Assembly: GCA_963974715.1 (NCBI GenBank)
Contig: CAXBDK010000018.1
Location: 1 to 64,000, forward strand
DNA length: 64,000 nucleotides
Direction of reading: 5' to 3'
Source of the DNA: Sediminicola sp963974715
GTDB lineage: Bacteria; Bacteroidota; Bacteroidia; Flavobacteriales; Flavobacteriaceae
This document shows positions 6,927 to 17,500 of this stretch, in pieces. The position numbers and the translations under genes were made by a program. The notes under the pieces are model-generated. The model searched no databases. It saw nothing but the letters and a program-made list of their open reading frames with translations, and had not been told where the DNA came from. Position 1 is the stretch's first letter. The number at the start of each line of letters is the position of its first letter.

Positions 6927-7913
6927 ATGAGACCATTTAAATATACACGTGCCACCGATCGGGATCAAGCCGTATCGGCCTCCACCAAGACCTCCCATTA
7001 TTTGGGGGGCGGAACCAATCTTATCGATCTGATGAAAGAGGATGTGGAACGGCCCGATCAACTTATCGATATTACCGCCCTCGACCATAAAAGCATCGGC
7101 AAGAACGAAAATGGCGGACTTCGGCTGGGCGCCATGCTCAGCAATTCGGAGACCGCCAATCATGCAGAGGTCCGAAAAAAATACCCCTTGCTGTCCCAGG
7201 CCATCCTATCCGCGGCCACCGCCCAGATACGGAACATGGCGACCAATGGCGGGAACCTGTTGCAGCGAACGCGATGCCCTTATTTCTTTGAGACCTCCAT
7301 GCCCTGTAACAAAAGGGAACCGGGTTCGGGCTGTGGGGCGCTGAAGGGAATGAACGCCCTACATGCCATCTTTGGCCATAGCGAGCACTGTATTGCCGTC
7401 CATCCCTCCGATATGGCCGTGGCCTTGGCAGCGATCGGGGCCACCGTGGAGGTAGGTCAGGCCAATGGAACGTCCCGCACGATCCCCTTTGCCGATTTCC
7501 ACCGACATCCCGGGGACAGGCCGGAACAGGACACCAATTTACAAATGGGGGAACTGATCACGGCCATCCATCTTTCCGAACCGGTCTTCTCCGATCACTA
7601 CCACTATCTAAAGATCCGGGAACGTTCCAGTTATGCATTTGCACTGGTTTCTGTGGCCGCAGGGTTGCAGATCAAGAGCGGGTCCATCACCAAGGTTGGA
7701 CTGGCCATGGGCGGAGTGGCCCATATACCTTGGAAACTGACCAAGGCGGAGGAATATCTAATGGGGAAAGCACCCGAACCATCGCACTTTGAAAAGGCGG
7801 CGGAGCTGGCCATACAGGACGCCAAGCCGTTCAAGGACAACACCTACAAGGTGGACATGGGAAAGAAAGCGATCATAAGGGCCCTTACAAAGGCATCCGA
7901 AAGAAAGGCATAA
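6927..7913 (+). CDS. paoB: Aldehyde oxidoreductase, FAD subunit with 4Fe-4S insert (PaoB-like)
   Basis: FAD subunit of the molybdenum oxidoreductase, 328 residues. The FAD_binding_5 domain shows LGGGTNL at 26-32 and MATNGGN at 104-110; the CO_deh_flav_C domain fills about 220-325. Four cysteines (C117, C127, C136, C155) sit in the segment where PaoB and 4-hydroxybenzoyl-CoA reductase hold an additional 4Fe-4S cluster, so an extra cluster is likely. No signal peptide is present, so export would be by travelling with the Tat-targeted small subunit. It lies between the 2Fe-2S and molybdenum subunit genes with gaps of 33 and 30 bases. Confidence 0.92.
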   Translation: MRPFKYTRATDRDQAVSASTKTSHYLGGGTNLIDLMKEDVERPDQLIDITALDHKSIGKNENGGLRLGAMLSNSETANHAEVRKKYPLLSQAILSAATAQIRNMATNGGNLLQRTRCPYFFETSMPCNKREPGSGCGALKGMNALHAIFGHSEHCIAVHPSDMAVALAAIGATVEVGQANGTSRTIPFADFHRHPGDRPEQDTNLQMGELITAIHLSEPVFSDHYHYLKIRERSSYAFALVSVAAGLQIKSGSITKVGLAMGGVAHIPWKLTKAEEYLMGKAPEPSHFEKAAELAIQDAKPFKDNTYKVDMGKKAIIRALTKASERKA

Positions 7914-7943
7914 AAACCCTAACCCACAAAATTTAAAGGTATT

Positions 7944-10118
7944 ATGAAGACATTAAATGCATCTGGGGTCGGAAAGGCCATTGATCGGGTCGAGGGCCGT
8001 TTAAAGGTCACCGGTATGGCCAAATACGCTTCCGAATTTCCCATCCCGAACAAAGTGTACGGACAGGGCATCAATAGCAGCATTGCCAAAGGGGAGATCA
8101 TCGACATCGATGCTTCCGAAGCGGAAAAGTTGGAGGGGGTGCTAAAGATCATTACCCATAAAAATGCGGAAAAGCTGCAGAACTTCGAACAGGAGCTTGG
8201 GCCCAAGCGTCCCGATACGATCGCTCCCGTACTTCAGGACAACAAAGTGCACTATTACGGGCAGTATGTGGGCTTTGTAGTGGCCACGACCCTTGAAATA
8301 GCCCAACATGCCGTGCGACTGGTAAAATACCAATATCGGGAAGATAAAGATCCCGCCATCCATTTTGACGAACAACGGGCCCAGGCCTACAAACCCAATG
8401 ACAGTTCGGATTATTCCAGGGGAAATATGGAACAGGGACTGGCCGAGGCCGATGCGGTGGTGGAAGAGACCTATTGGACCCCTATAGAACACCATCACCC
8501 CATGGAACTGCACGCGGTGATCGCCTCTTGGGAAAATGGCAAGGTAACGGCCTATGCGAGCCAGCAGATGATCGATGCCAATGTGACCGGCATCGCGAAC
8601 ACCTTTCAGATCCCAAAGGAAAATGTACGGATCGTCGCCGCTTTCGTGGGGGGCGGGTTCGGTTCCAAACTGAACATTGAACGGCATGTGATAATGGCCA
8701 TTATGGCCTCCAAAATGCTGGGACGTCCCGTACAGGCCACCGTTACCAGGCACCAAATGTTCACCAATACGGGGATGCGGCAAAAGAACGAACAGAAAAT
8801 GCGCGTGGGGGCCAAAAAGGACGGGACCTTAACGGCGCTCTCGCACGAGACGCTCTCGCACACCTCCACCACCCAGGAATATCAGGAATCCTGTGGGTTC
8901 GTATCCAAAATGCTCTATAAGGTGGCCAATAACAGCATCAAGCACCGGTTGATGCCCATGAACCTGCAGACCCCTTTTGCCATGCGGGCACCGGGCGAGG
9001 CCACCGGAAGTTTTGCGCTGGAGTGTGCCATGGACGAGATGGCCCATAAGCTGAACATGGACCCCATAGATTTCAGGATTTTGAACGATACCCAAACGGA
9101 TCTGAGCGAGAACAGACCTTTTTCCTCCAGATTGCTGGTGGAATGTCTGAGGATAGGTGCCAAAAAATTTGGATGGGAAAAGCGAAAACAGCAACCCGGT
9201 ACCCAACGTGAGGGGAACTGGCTCATTGGCTATGGGGTGAGCGCCGCCTCCAGAAAGGCCCCTTACCAAAAAACCAGTGCAAAGGTCATCATTGAAATAC
9301 TGGATGGGAAGCCCCATGCCACCGTTCGAATGGATGCGACCGATATCGGGACGGGAAGTTATACGATCATTGCCCAGACCGCATCGGAATACCTACAGAT
9401 TCCCGCGGAACGGATCACGGTGGAAATCGGGGACTCCGATTTTCCCAAAACGCCCGGATCTGGGGGTTCATGGGGTGCCGCTTCCTATTGTAACGGGGTG
9501 CGGGCAGCCTGTATAAACGCTATTTCCCAATTAAAAGGGGAGTCCACCAACGCTGTTGGCGGGGACATGGACCTGGGCGCCCTATTGACACAGAAGAACC
9601 TTACAAAATACGAAGCCATCGGGACCGCCGAGCCATCGGAGGAATTTAAAAAACATTCCGTCTTTTCCTTTGGGGCCAATTTTACCGAGGTATGGGTGGA
9701 CAAGGATACGGGGATGTACCGTATTAAAAGGATGGTGAACGTGGGAGCGGCAGGGACGATCCTGAATCCCAAGACCGCTTTCGGGCAGATCATCGGGGGG
9801 TTGACCATGGGGGCCGGTATGGTACTTGCGGAACAGAGCAAGGTGGAACCGAACTTTGGGAATTTCATCACCCGCTCCTTTGCTGATTACCATGTGCCGG
9901 TCAATCTTGATATGGCCAATATTGAGGTGGTCTTTCTTCCGGAAGACGATAAGATCGCCAATGAAATGGGCATAAAGGGCATTGGGGAGCTAGGAATCAC
10001 CAGTGTTGCGGCCTCCATTGCCAATGCCATTTTTAATGCGACGGGGAAACGGATGCGCGATCTTCCGATCACCCCGGAAAAACTGATCGAAGCTTCGGTG
10101 TCGAACGTCCATCAATGA
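7944..10118 (+). CDS. paoC: Aldehyde oxidoreductase, molybdenum-binding subunit (PaoC-like)
   Basis: Catalytic subunit of 724 residues that binds the molybdenum cofactor and hydroxylates the substrate. The N-terminal Ald_Xan_dh_C domain (about 20-130) contains the phrase GMAKYASEFPIPN. Cofactor-binding motifs follow: AAFVGGGFGSK near 232-242, FAMRAPGEATGSF near 346-358, GSGGSWGAAS near 507-516, and GIGELG with E682 as the expected catalytic base. No signal peptide is seen, in line with folded export with PaoA. The gene ends in a convergent gap holding a long palindrome. A dedicated maturation chaperone such as PaoD is not adjacent. Confidence 0.92.
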   Translation: MKTLNASGVGKAIDRVEGRLKVTGMAKYASEFPIPNKVYGQGINSSIAKGEIIDIDASEAEKLEGVLKIITHKNAEKLQNFEQELGPKRPDTIAPVLQDNKVHYYGQYVGFVVATTLEIAQHAVRLVKYQYREDKDPAIHFDEQRAQAYKPNDSSDYSRGNMEQGLAEADAVVEETYWTPIEHHHPMELHAVIASWENGKVTAYASQQMIDANVTGIANTFQIPKENVRIVAAFVGGGFGSKLNIERHVIMAIMASKMLGRPVQATVTRHQMFTNTGMRQKNEQKMRVGAKKDGTLTALSHETLSHTSTTQEYQESCGFVSKMLYKVANNSIKHRLMPMNLQTPFAMRAPGEATGSFALECAMDEMAHKLNMDPIDFRILNDTQTDLSENRPFSSRLLVECLRIGAKKFGWEKRKQQPGTQREGNWLIGYGVSAASRKAPYQKTSAKVIIEILDGKPHATVRMDATDIGTGSYTIIAQTASEYLQIPAERITVEIGDSDFPKTPGSGGSWGAASYCNGVRAACINAISQLKGESTNAVGGDMDLGALLTQKNLTKYEAIGTAEPSEEFKKHSVFSFGANFTEVWVDKDTGMYRIKRMVNVGAAGTILNPKTAFGQIIGGLTMGAGMVLAEQSKVEPNFGNFITRSFADYHVPVNLDMANIEVVFLPEDDKIANEMGIKGIGELGITSVAASIANAIFNATGKRMRDLPITPEKLIEASVSNVHQ

Positions 10119-10194
10119 GGAAGCAAGGACAAAAAGATCCCCGATGTCGCGGATTTGTACCTTAAATCTGCGCCATCGGGTTACACCGACAAAA

Positions 10195-10357
10195 AGATTT
10201 CTCGTCGCTGCGCTCTGTCGAAATGACAAGTGGCATGCTCTGTCGGAATGACCAAGGAACCCAACGACCAATAGATTTCCCGTCGCTGCGCTCTGTCGAA
10301 ATGGCCTAGGGTAGCCGGTCGGCTACCCTAGGCCATTTCGACCATCGGGAGAAATCT
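10195..10357. terminator. Palindromic repeat pair between convergent genes
   Basis: A half copy of the agatttc family begins at 10195. The complete element follows: outer arms agatttcccg (10273-10282) and cgggagaaatct (10346-10357), and a perfect 21-bp inner stem, 10296-10316 against 10321-10341, closed by the four-base loop ggtc. It sits between the convergent paoC-like and molybdenum-subunit genes and probably terminates transcription from both sides. Confidence 0.6.
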
Positions 10358-10416
10358 AGAAATTAGCAGTCTCCCGCAATAACAATATCATGTGCCGAAA
10401 CGTTTGCCTTGGTCGA

Positions 10417-12621
10417 TCATCCTACCAAAGGGGGCCTGGCGTTTATAAAGGGCTGACTGTAATGCCTGCTGCCCGTGGCCTTGTACAATGCATTGGCCAG
10501 GGCCCCAACGATCGGGGGCAAGGAGGGCTCTCCCAATCCCGTGGGATGGATCCCGTTGTCCACAAAGAACGTCTCGATCTCCTTGGGCGCTTCCATATAA
10601 CGGATAAGTCGATACGTATCAAAATTGGCCTGTTCCGGTCTGCCGTCCTTAAAGCTCATGGCGCTATAGGTAGCGTGACCGATACCATCCACGATCCCCC
10701 CTTCTATCTGGTTCCTGGCACTTACCGGATTGATGACGATCCCACAGTCCACCGCACACCATACCTTTTCCACTTTGGGCATTTCACCTCCGCCTTCCTG
10801 TAGATCCAGGACCTGGGCCACATAGGAATTGTGGCAGAAATAGGCGGAAACGCCTCGTGATTTTCCAGTGGCACCGTTCCAATCGGATTTTTCCCGTACC
10901 AGTTTCAGGACCCCGGCATAGCGTTCGGGATCGTAATCGTTCTTCTCCGGATCGCCCACCGGACTGTTCTTGGCCCTGTCAAAAAGTTCCAGTCTAAACT
11001 CGATCGGGTCCTTCCCCGCAGCCTCCGCCACCTCGTCCATAAAGGCCTGCTCGGCCCCGGCAATAAAATTGGAACGTGGGGCACGCCATGCGCCGGTGGT
11101 CACATTGGTTTCCAAACTGTGCTTTTCGGCCAAATAATTGTCCACCGCCCCAGCAGGGAACCGGTTCTCAAAAATAAGGTCGTCATTGGTACCAACGCCC
11201 CGTACCTGCCAGGCGATCAGGTTGCCCTGGGCATCCAGTCCCGCTTTGTACCGTACCTTGTAGGCGGGCCTATAGGTGCCCTGTGTCATATCGTCCTCCC
11301 TTGTGTAGACAAGTTTTATGGGGGCGTTCATCTTTTGTGAAATGACCGCAGCTTCCACTGCGAAGGTCCCATAGAGACGGCGGCCGAACCCCCCTCCCAT
11401 ACGGGTCATCTTGATATCTATCTTTTCCGCGGGCATTCCCAAGCGGGACACCAAGGTCTTTTCCAGAAATTCCGGTGTCTGTATAGGCCCCAAAAGCTCG
11501 GCGCTATCGGAGGTCACATGGGCAAAGAAGTTCATCGGTTCCATGGTATTATGCGCCAAATAGGGGGCGGAATAGGTGCTCTCTACGATCTTTGCCGATT
11601 TTTTAAAGGCCGCTTCCACGTCCCCGTCCTTTCGAGCGGGTTTTTCCGTCGGTTTTTCCAACATTGCCAAAAGCGCCTCCTCATGGTAGGATGTACTCTC
11701 CATTTTGGAAGCCTCCTCCCACTCTACCTTCAACGCCTTTTTGGCCTGCATACATTCCCAAGTACTGTTGCCCACAATGGCCACCAGTTCGGCTATCCCG
11801 CCACCGTCCGACCATTGTTTTTCCATATTCTCCGGATATACCTCAAAGTGGAAAACATCCTTTATGCCCGGCATGGCCTTGGCCGATTCGGCATTCATGG
11901 CCTTGTATTTCATTCCAAATGCGGGAGGGTGCACGATCATGGCCGTCAGCATCCCTTCCCGTTGTACGTCCAGACCGAAGAGCGGTTGGCCAGTCACTAT
12001 TTTTTTACCGTCCACATTTTTCCGGTCGGTGCCCACAATGGTAAAATCCTTGGGGTCCTTCAGTTCCACTTTTTCGGGGACTTCCATGGTGGATGCCGCA
12101 GAGGCCATTTCCCCATACCCTGCCGATTTGCCACTTGCACGGTGCTCCAATTGTCCCTCTTTGGTGGTGATCTCACCGACGGGGACCTGCCAAGCCTTTG
12201 CAGCGGCTTCCTTTAACATATGTTTTGCGGTAGCGCCCGCCATACGGAGGCTTTCCCATCCTTCTTTGATGGATTCGCTGCCCCCGGCCAATTGCCTGGT
12301 AAAAATAGCGGTGTTCAACGGGGCCTGCTCCACAATGACATCCTTCCAGGCCACATCCAGCTCTTCCGCTACGATCATGGGCATGGCCGTCTTGATGTTC
12401 TGCCCTATCTCCGGATTGGGCGACATGATGGTCACGATGCCATTGTCACCTACCTTTAGGAAACCGTTCAATTGGAACCATTCCTTCGGCATGCTCTCCA
12501 CCTGTTCCGGGGTCATCTTACAGGAGGCCAACCAGTTGAAGCCGAGCAGCAGTCCGCCACCGGCCAATCCCGTATTCCTAATAAAAGAGCGTCGTCCAAT
12601 TTTGGTGTTTACAAGTGCCAT
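10417..12621 (-). CDS. Isoquinoline 1-oxidoreductase-like molybdenum subunit
   Basis: A 734-residue molybdenum-cofactor subunit of the xanthine-oxidase superfamily, closest in layout to IorB-type or quinone-linked aldehyde dehydrogenase large subunits. The N-terminus has a Tat motif GRRSFIRN and a lipobox-like LASC near residue 34, predicting an exported, possibly lipid-anchored enzyme. Motifs include TRMGGGFGRR near 408, TGAWRAPRSNF near 511 and the C-terminal GLGEPS with a probable catalytic Glu near 698. IorA-like 2Fe-2S subunits normally lie next to such genes; none is adjacent on this strand. The start ATG fits the Tat signal. It is divergent from the cytochrome gene at 12939, which could accept its electrons (inference). 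Confidence 0.88.
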   Translation of the reverse strand: MALVNTKIGRRSFIRNTGLAGGGLLLGFNWLASCKMTPEQVESMPKEWFQLNGFLKVGDNGIVTIMSPNPEIGQNIKTAMPMIVAEELDVAWKDVIVEQAPLNTAIFTRQLAGGSESIKEGWESLRMAGATAKHMLKEAAAKAWQVPVGEITTKEGQLEHRASGKSAGYGEMASAASTMEVPEKVELKDPKDFTIVGTDRKNVDGKKIVTGQPLFGLDVQREGMLTAMIVHPPAFGMKYKAMNAESAKAMPGIKDVFHFEVYPENMEKQWSDGGGIAELVAIVGNSTWECMQAKKALKVEWEEASKMESTSYHEEALLAMLEKPTEKPARKDGDVEAAFKKSAKIVESTYSAPYLAHNTMEPMNFFAHVTSDSAELLGPIQTPEFLEKTLVSRLGMPAEKIDIKMTRMGGGFGRRLYGTFAVEAAVISQKMNAPIKLVYTREDDMTQGTYRPAYKVRYKAGLDAQGNLIAWQVRGVGTNDDLIFENRFPAGAVDNYLAEKHSLETNVTTGAWRAPRSNFIAGAEQAFMDEVAEAAGKDPIEFRLELFDRAKNSPVGDPEKNDYDPERYAGVLKLVREKSDWNGATGKSRGVSAYFCHNSYVAQVLDLQEGGGEMPKVEKVWCAVDCGIVINPVSARNQIEGGIVDGIGHATYSAMSFKDGRPEQANFDTYRLIRYMEAPKEIETFFVDNGIHPTGLGEPSLPPIVGALANALYKATGSRHYSQPFINARPPLVG

Positions 12622-12938
12622 GTCCTTATTTTTTTATGTAGTGGATAGATAATATAGTATCGTTTTTGAAAACCCTTACCCCCGTATTTCCGTCCGATCA
12701 GGGGATCCCTGTCCATAACCCTCCCGGAAATGGTACCGGGACCGTTGTTAGGGCGGCCCTCCGGGTTCTCCATCTTCCTTTCGGTCAAAGTTCTTTGATA
12801 TAGCAATATACAATTTTTTACAATCCCCGATTATATATTTTTGATCATATATTCGGTTCAGCTTGCTCTTTTTAATTGGATTTAACCTTAAAATGGCGTA
12901 CAAAATGGATAACTTTAAACGGCCATTAAACATATTGG
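12622..12938. promoter_or_regulatory. Divergent intergenic region
   Basis: This 317-base gap separates the minus-strand molybdenum subunit from the plus-strand cytochrome gene and should hold both promoters. The part from 12795 to 12930 is AT-rich. I could not pick a promoter pair with confidence and see no repeat or RNA. Confidence 0.35.
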
Positions 12939-14441
12939 ATGAGACTGCGATTTTTTCTGCTGTGCCTAGGTGTGGTATCCTGTGCAAAACCTGTACAAAA
13001 TAAGGGCGAAGCACTGTATACGACCCATTGTGCCCGCTGCCACACCTTTCCCAAGGTACAGCACCTGACCAAAGAGCTCTGGAAAAATACGGTCCTGCCG
13101 GAAATGGGGGCCCGAATGGGCATTCAGGATTCCACCTATGACCCTTACAAAGGCTACTCCCATACGGCCCAGTACGGGATACGGGAATCGGGCGTATTCG
13201 ACCCCATCCCTACCCTATCCCGGGAAGATTGGAACACGTTACAGGAATATGTCATTGCGCTGGCCCCCGAAAAATTACCCGGTATTGTAGGACAATCCGA
13301 AGTCGGGCCCTTGGAGTCGTTCGCATTTAAGCCCCTTTCCATTGACAGTGTGCCCGGAGCGGCCATCTCCTTCCTGGACCATGATACAGACCACCAAGGT
13401 ATCCTGATCGGAACTTTGGACGGGCAGATCACCGCCTATGATCCTCCACAGGGCGTTGCCCGGCCCCTTTTTACGGCCCCGGATGCCGTGACCGGGTTCA
13501 GTGCCACAAATCGGGGCGAATATATTACCGCTGTGGGGACCCTAAACCCTTCCCAGCAAAAAACCGGGTCCATACTCCTACGGCAAGGGCAAAGGGTGGA
13601 TACCTTGGCCACGGGACTGCACAGGCCCGTACATACCTTGGTACACGATCTTAACAAGGATGGGGAGCACGAAATAATTGTGAGCGAATTTGGGCATTTG
13701 ACCGGGCAGCTTTCACTCTTGCAAAAGGGCGCAGATGGGGTATATGAAAAAAAGATGCTTGTACAGGGCCCGGGCGCAATGAGAGCGATCGTCAGGGACC
13801 TGAACAAGGATGGAAAGGACGATATTATATTCCTAAAGGCACAGGGCGATGAATACGTCATGGCCCTATACCAGAAAGACGACCTGACCTTCTCCAAGGA
13901 AATCTTGCTGCGCTTCAGCCCACTGTTCGGCAGCAGCTGGTTCGAAATGGTGGATTTTGACAAGGATGGGTACGAGGATATCATAACGGTGCATGGCGAC
14001 AATGCCGATAAGACCCAGATCTTAAAACCGTACCATGGCATGCGGATCCACCTGAACAATGGTAAAAACGAGTACCATGAAGCGTTTTTTTATCCCATGT
14101 ACGGAGCTACCGGAAGTGCCACGTACGATTATGACCAAGATGGGGACCTGGACATTGCCCTGGTATCCACCTTTCCCGATTACCGGCTACGTCCAGTGAA
14201 GTCTTTTGTATATCTGGAAAATACCGGTAAGGGCGACTTCAATTTTAAGGTAAAGGTATTACCGACAGCTATCGACGGCAAATGGTTCTTGATCAAGGCC
14301 GCGGATGTGGATGCCGATGGCGACCAGGATATACTGCTAAGTGCCTTTACCTATTATTTTACCCCCATTCCCCAGGACCTGGCACAAAAATGGCGTCGAT
14401 CGTCCACGGACCTATTGCTCCTTGAAAATAAACTACACTAA
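12939..14441 (+). CDS. Lipoprotein cytochrome c with VCBS/FG-GAP repeats
   Basis: A 500-residue exported protein. The signal peptide ends in a lipobox (GVVSC, C15), predicting a lipid anchor. A single heme c motif CARCH lies at 31-35, and EMGARMG near 55 offers an axial Met, so residues 20-115 form a small cytochrome c domain. The remainder is a beta-propeller built from VCBS/FG-GAP repeats with calcium-loop motifs such as DLNKDGEHE, DLNKDGKDD, DFDKDGYED, DYDQDGDLD and DVDADGDQD. The combination suggests an electron carrier tethered to a binding propeller at the cell surface or in the periplasm. It may serve the molybdenum enzymes either side, but this is inference from position only. Confidence 0.85.
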   Translation: MRLRFFLLCLGVVSCAKPVQNKGEALYTTHCARCHTFPKVQHLTKELWKNTVLPEMGARMGIQDSTYDPYKGYSHTAQYGIRESGVFDPIPTLSREDWNTLQEYVIALAPEKLPGIVGQSEVGPLESFAFKPLSIDSVPGAAISFLDHDTDHQGILIGTLDGQITAYDPPQGVARPLFTAPDAVTGFSATNRGEYITAVGTLNPSQQKTGSILLRQGQRVDTLATGLHRPVHTLVHDLNKDGEHEIIVSEFGHLTGQLSLLQKGADGVYEKKMLVQGPGAMRAIVRDLNKDGKDDIIFLKAQGDEYVMALYQKDDLTFSKEILLRFSPLFGSSWFEMVDFDKDGYEDIITVHGDNADKTQILKPYHGMRIHLNNGKNEYHEAFFYPMYGATGSATYDYDQDGDLDIALVSTFPDYRLRPVKSFVYLENTGKGDFNFKVKVLPTAIDGKWFLIKAADVDADGDQDILLSAFTYYFTPIPQDLAQKWRRSSTDLLLLENKLH

Positions 14442-14487
14442 TTTCCGTACCACCCCTTGGTCCGATGGGATATCCAATGGAAAGGGT

Positions 14488-14518
14488 CGTCCGCCCCTGT
14501 TCGAAACGGGGAAGGACG
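14488..14518. terminator. Hairpin between convergent genes
   Basis: cgtcc (14488-14492) pairs with ggacg (14514-14518), and cccc with gggg inside, enclosing a gttcgaaac mini-stem. It lies in the 78-base gap between the cytochrome gene and the minus-strand VCBS gene. There is no T tract, so termination is only a possibility. Confidence 0.35.
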
Positions 14519-14519
14519 C

Positions 14520-17500
14520 TTATTCTGTGGGGCCGACCTTGGTGTAGACCAGTACCTTGCCCCTATTCTGGGTTACGACCACATAGGGATGTCCACCGCC
14601 CGACCTTTGGACCAGTATCATGTCCTTCCCATCCCCTGTGACCTTAAAACCACTTTCCCCTGCATTTTTAAAACCGAATCCCCCTTTGTCGTCCCCTGAC
14701 AAAACCCCGCCATTGAAGGCATCGTACCTACCGATAAAGACCTCATTGCCAAAATCGTTGCCGATCATCAGTACTTCGGGCCGGGCACCGGTCTCGGATT
14801 TCGTCGCTATCATGCAATTGATGGGGGCCGATTGTACCTGCCATGGAAGTTCTTCGATCACGAACCGGCCCTTTCCGTCATTTTTAAAATAACTGGTGCG
14901 GTCGTGGTTTGCCACCAATTCGCGGGAACCTTCCAATTCCTTGGCGGAAAACAGTTCATTTTTGGAAGTATTGGCATACTGTTTAAAATAATCGAACTTT
15001 TTTCGGAACATTGGGCTCTGCCCGATCAGATCTCCCCAGAAATGGACCGGATAGGAAGCGGATCCGGCGTTTTCAAAATTCTCCCTAAAATAGGCGAACA
15101 TGATGGGATCTATGGAACCGTTCCCATCAAAATCCTTTACCACCATTGTAACGGGCCGTTCCTTGGAAGGACGGTACAGATTGTTGGTCCCCATATTTCC
15201 GGCCAGCAGATCCAGGTCCCCATCGTTATCAAAATCTTCCGCCAGCAAACATTCCCACCATCCCGAAAGTTGATCTAAACCCGTACCCTCCATACGCTGA
15301 AACCGGTCCTTCCTGTTCATAAAAATGGTTACGGGCATAAACTCGCCCACCAGAACAAGGTCCTTCAAATTATCCCGGTCCAGATCTGCCCAGATGGCAT
15401 CGGTCACCATTCCCGGTTTCCCAAGGTCCTTGTGATAGGCCTCGGTGACATCGACGAGCACGCCTTTTTCATTTTTTAGCAGATAGCTGCTATCGGGTTC
15501 CGGATATTGCGAAAAAGGGGTCCGGCCGCCCACGAACAGGTCGGTATACCCATCGCCATCAAAATCTTCGGCCCTCACCACGGATCCGCTGGCATTTATT
15601 TTGGGCATTTTATCTTTGGCCATCGTAAATTTCCCCTTGCCATCGTTCACCATCAGGCGATCCGTGTAATAAGGGGACCCCAGATCAAACTCATTGCTGC
15701 CGGAGACCAGGTACATATCCAGGTCCCCATCATTGTCCAGATCAAAAAGGGCAATGCCCGTTTCTTCGTACCCCATGTTTTCCTCGTCAAGAAACAAGGG
15801 GGACCCGGTAAAGGATCCCTTGGAACCCTGTAAGAAGACCATCGGGGAGGTCCCGGAGGAGCTCCCGATTATAAAATCCTCATGGCCATCGCCGTTTATG
15901 TCCCCTTTGGCAAGGCAGGGACCGTTTTGCGATAGTTTGTGGGGCAAGGTCCGCTGTGCGTTAAAATCGACCAGATCTTTTTCCACATGGGTATAATCGA
16001 CCCCTATACTGTCCGAGATTTCGGTATATATGGGCCTGTATTCTTTGGGTGCCAAGGGAAACGCCAGTCCGTTGGTAGCCGAAGAGACCGCTTGGTCATG
16101 GTTTACCTTTAGGGATCGGTTGCTATTGACATCCTTGAGCACCTGAAATTTTCCGTCCGGCCATAAAATCTCAATAGCCGCGATCACCTTCTCCTTCCCC
16201 ACCCCAAAATGGACCAGGTCCTGAACCGTGGACAGATAGCCCCTGTTCAACTGATGTTCATAATATTGAAAGCTTCCATCCTTATACCGTACCACGATCT
16301 TGGTGCCCAGTCCCGCAGCATTGGATCTGGGGCCTTTTAGATGGAGCTGAACGAAGTTATTGTTCCCCTTATTTTCGGTTTCCGAATTGTTCTTGAAGAG
16401 GAATGCCCCGTCGTTGATATTGTTCACTATATAATCCAGGTCCCCATCGGCATCCAGATCGGCAAAGGCCGCCCCGTTGGAAAACGAGGGTATGCTAAGT
16501 CCCCATTCCTTGCCAACGTCCTTAAATTGACCGTTCCCTTGGTTCCTGTAGGCGTAATTCGGAATTTTGATCACGGGAATGGAATCCAAGATCTGGGAGG
16601 GACCCAGGTATTTCCGCACGTTAAAGTTAAATTCCCCAAAATCAAGGTCCGTTATATCACGGGGAAACCCATTGGTGATCAGTACATCCTTGAGCCCATC
16701 GTTATCGACATCCATAAACAAGGGCGACCAGCTCCAATCCGTCTTGGCGATCCCGGCCATCAACCCGATCTCACTATAGGGGGTATCGGGGCCCTGTCCC
16801 ATTTGCAGCATGTTGCGCATGTACTGGTGATCGTACCCAAACTTTTCGTTCATGTAATAGTCGTTGTAACGGGTCCCTTTGATGGTGGTCTTCAATCTAT
16901 AATTGGTTTCCCCAAGCATATCGAGCGTAAGGATATCGAGGAAACCATCATTGTTAAAATCCCCGATATCGGAGCCCATGGAGAATTTGCTCTGATGTTT
17001 TATGTATTGGCTTATTTTATCGGTAAAGGTCCCATCGCCATTGTTTATATAAAGGATATCATTGCTCAAATAATCGTTGCTTACATAGATGTCCGGCCAG
17101 CCGTCATAATTCAGATCGGAAACGGCTATGCCCAGGCCATAGCCCTCTATGGTTATGCCCGCTTCCATGGTGACATCCGTAAAGGTGTTGTCCCCATTGT
17201 TGCGGTAGAGCCGGTCATTGCTCAAAGATGAGCCATCGGTTATCTTTTCCCTATAGTTTGCCGGAAGTATGTGCAGGTCCACGTTATTGAGAACGTAGAG
17301 GTCCAAAAACCCGTCCTTGTCAAAATCGACAAATGCGGCGTTCATACTGTTTCCGGTATCCGCAATGCCATATTCCCTGGCCATTTCCTTGAAAATCGGA
17401 ACCCCATTTTCATCCATGCCCTGATTTACAAATAATATATTGGCCTTTTCTTTCTCCGTGGGGTACATGGCGGCACATACGTAGATATCCAGGAGCGAAT

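Noticed and set aside
11518..12652. Long plus-strand frames opposite the IorB-like gene
   Set aside because: They are antisense frames of a GC-rich gene whose minus-strand product has clear motifs and a Tat signal.
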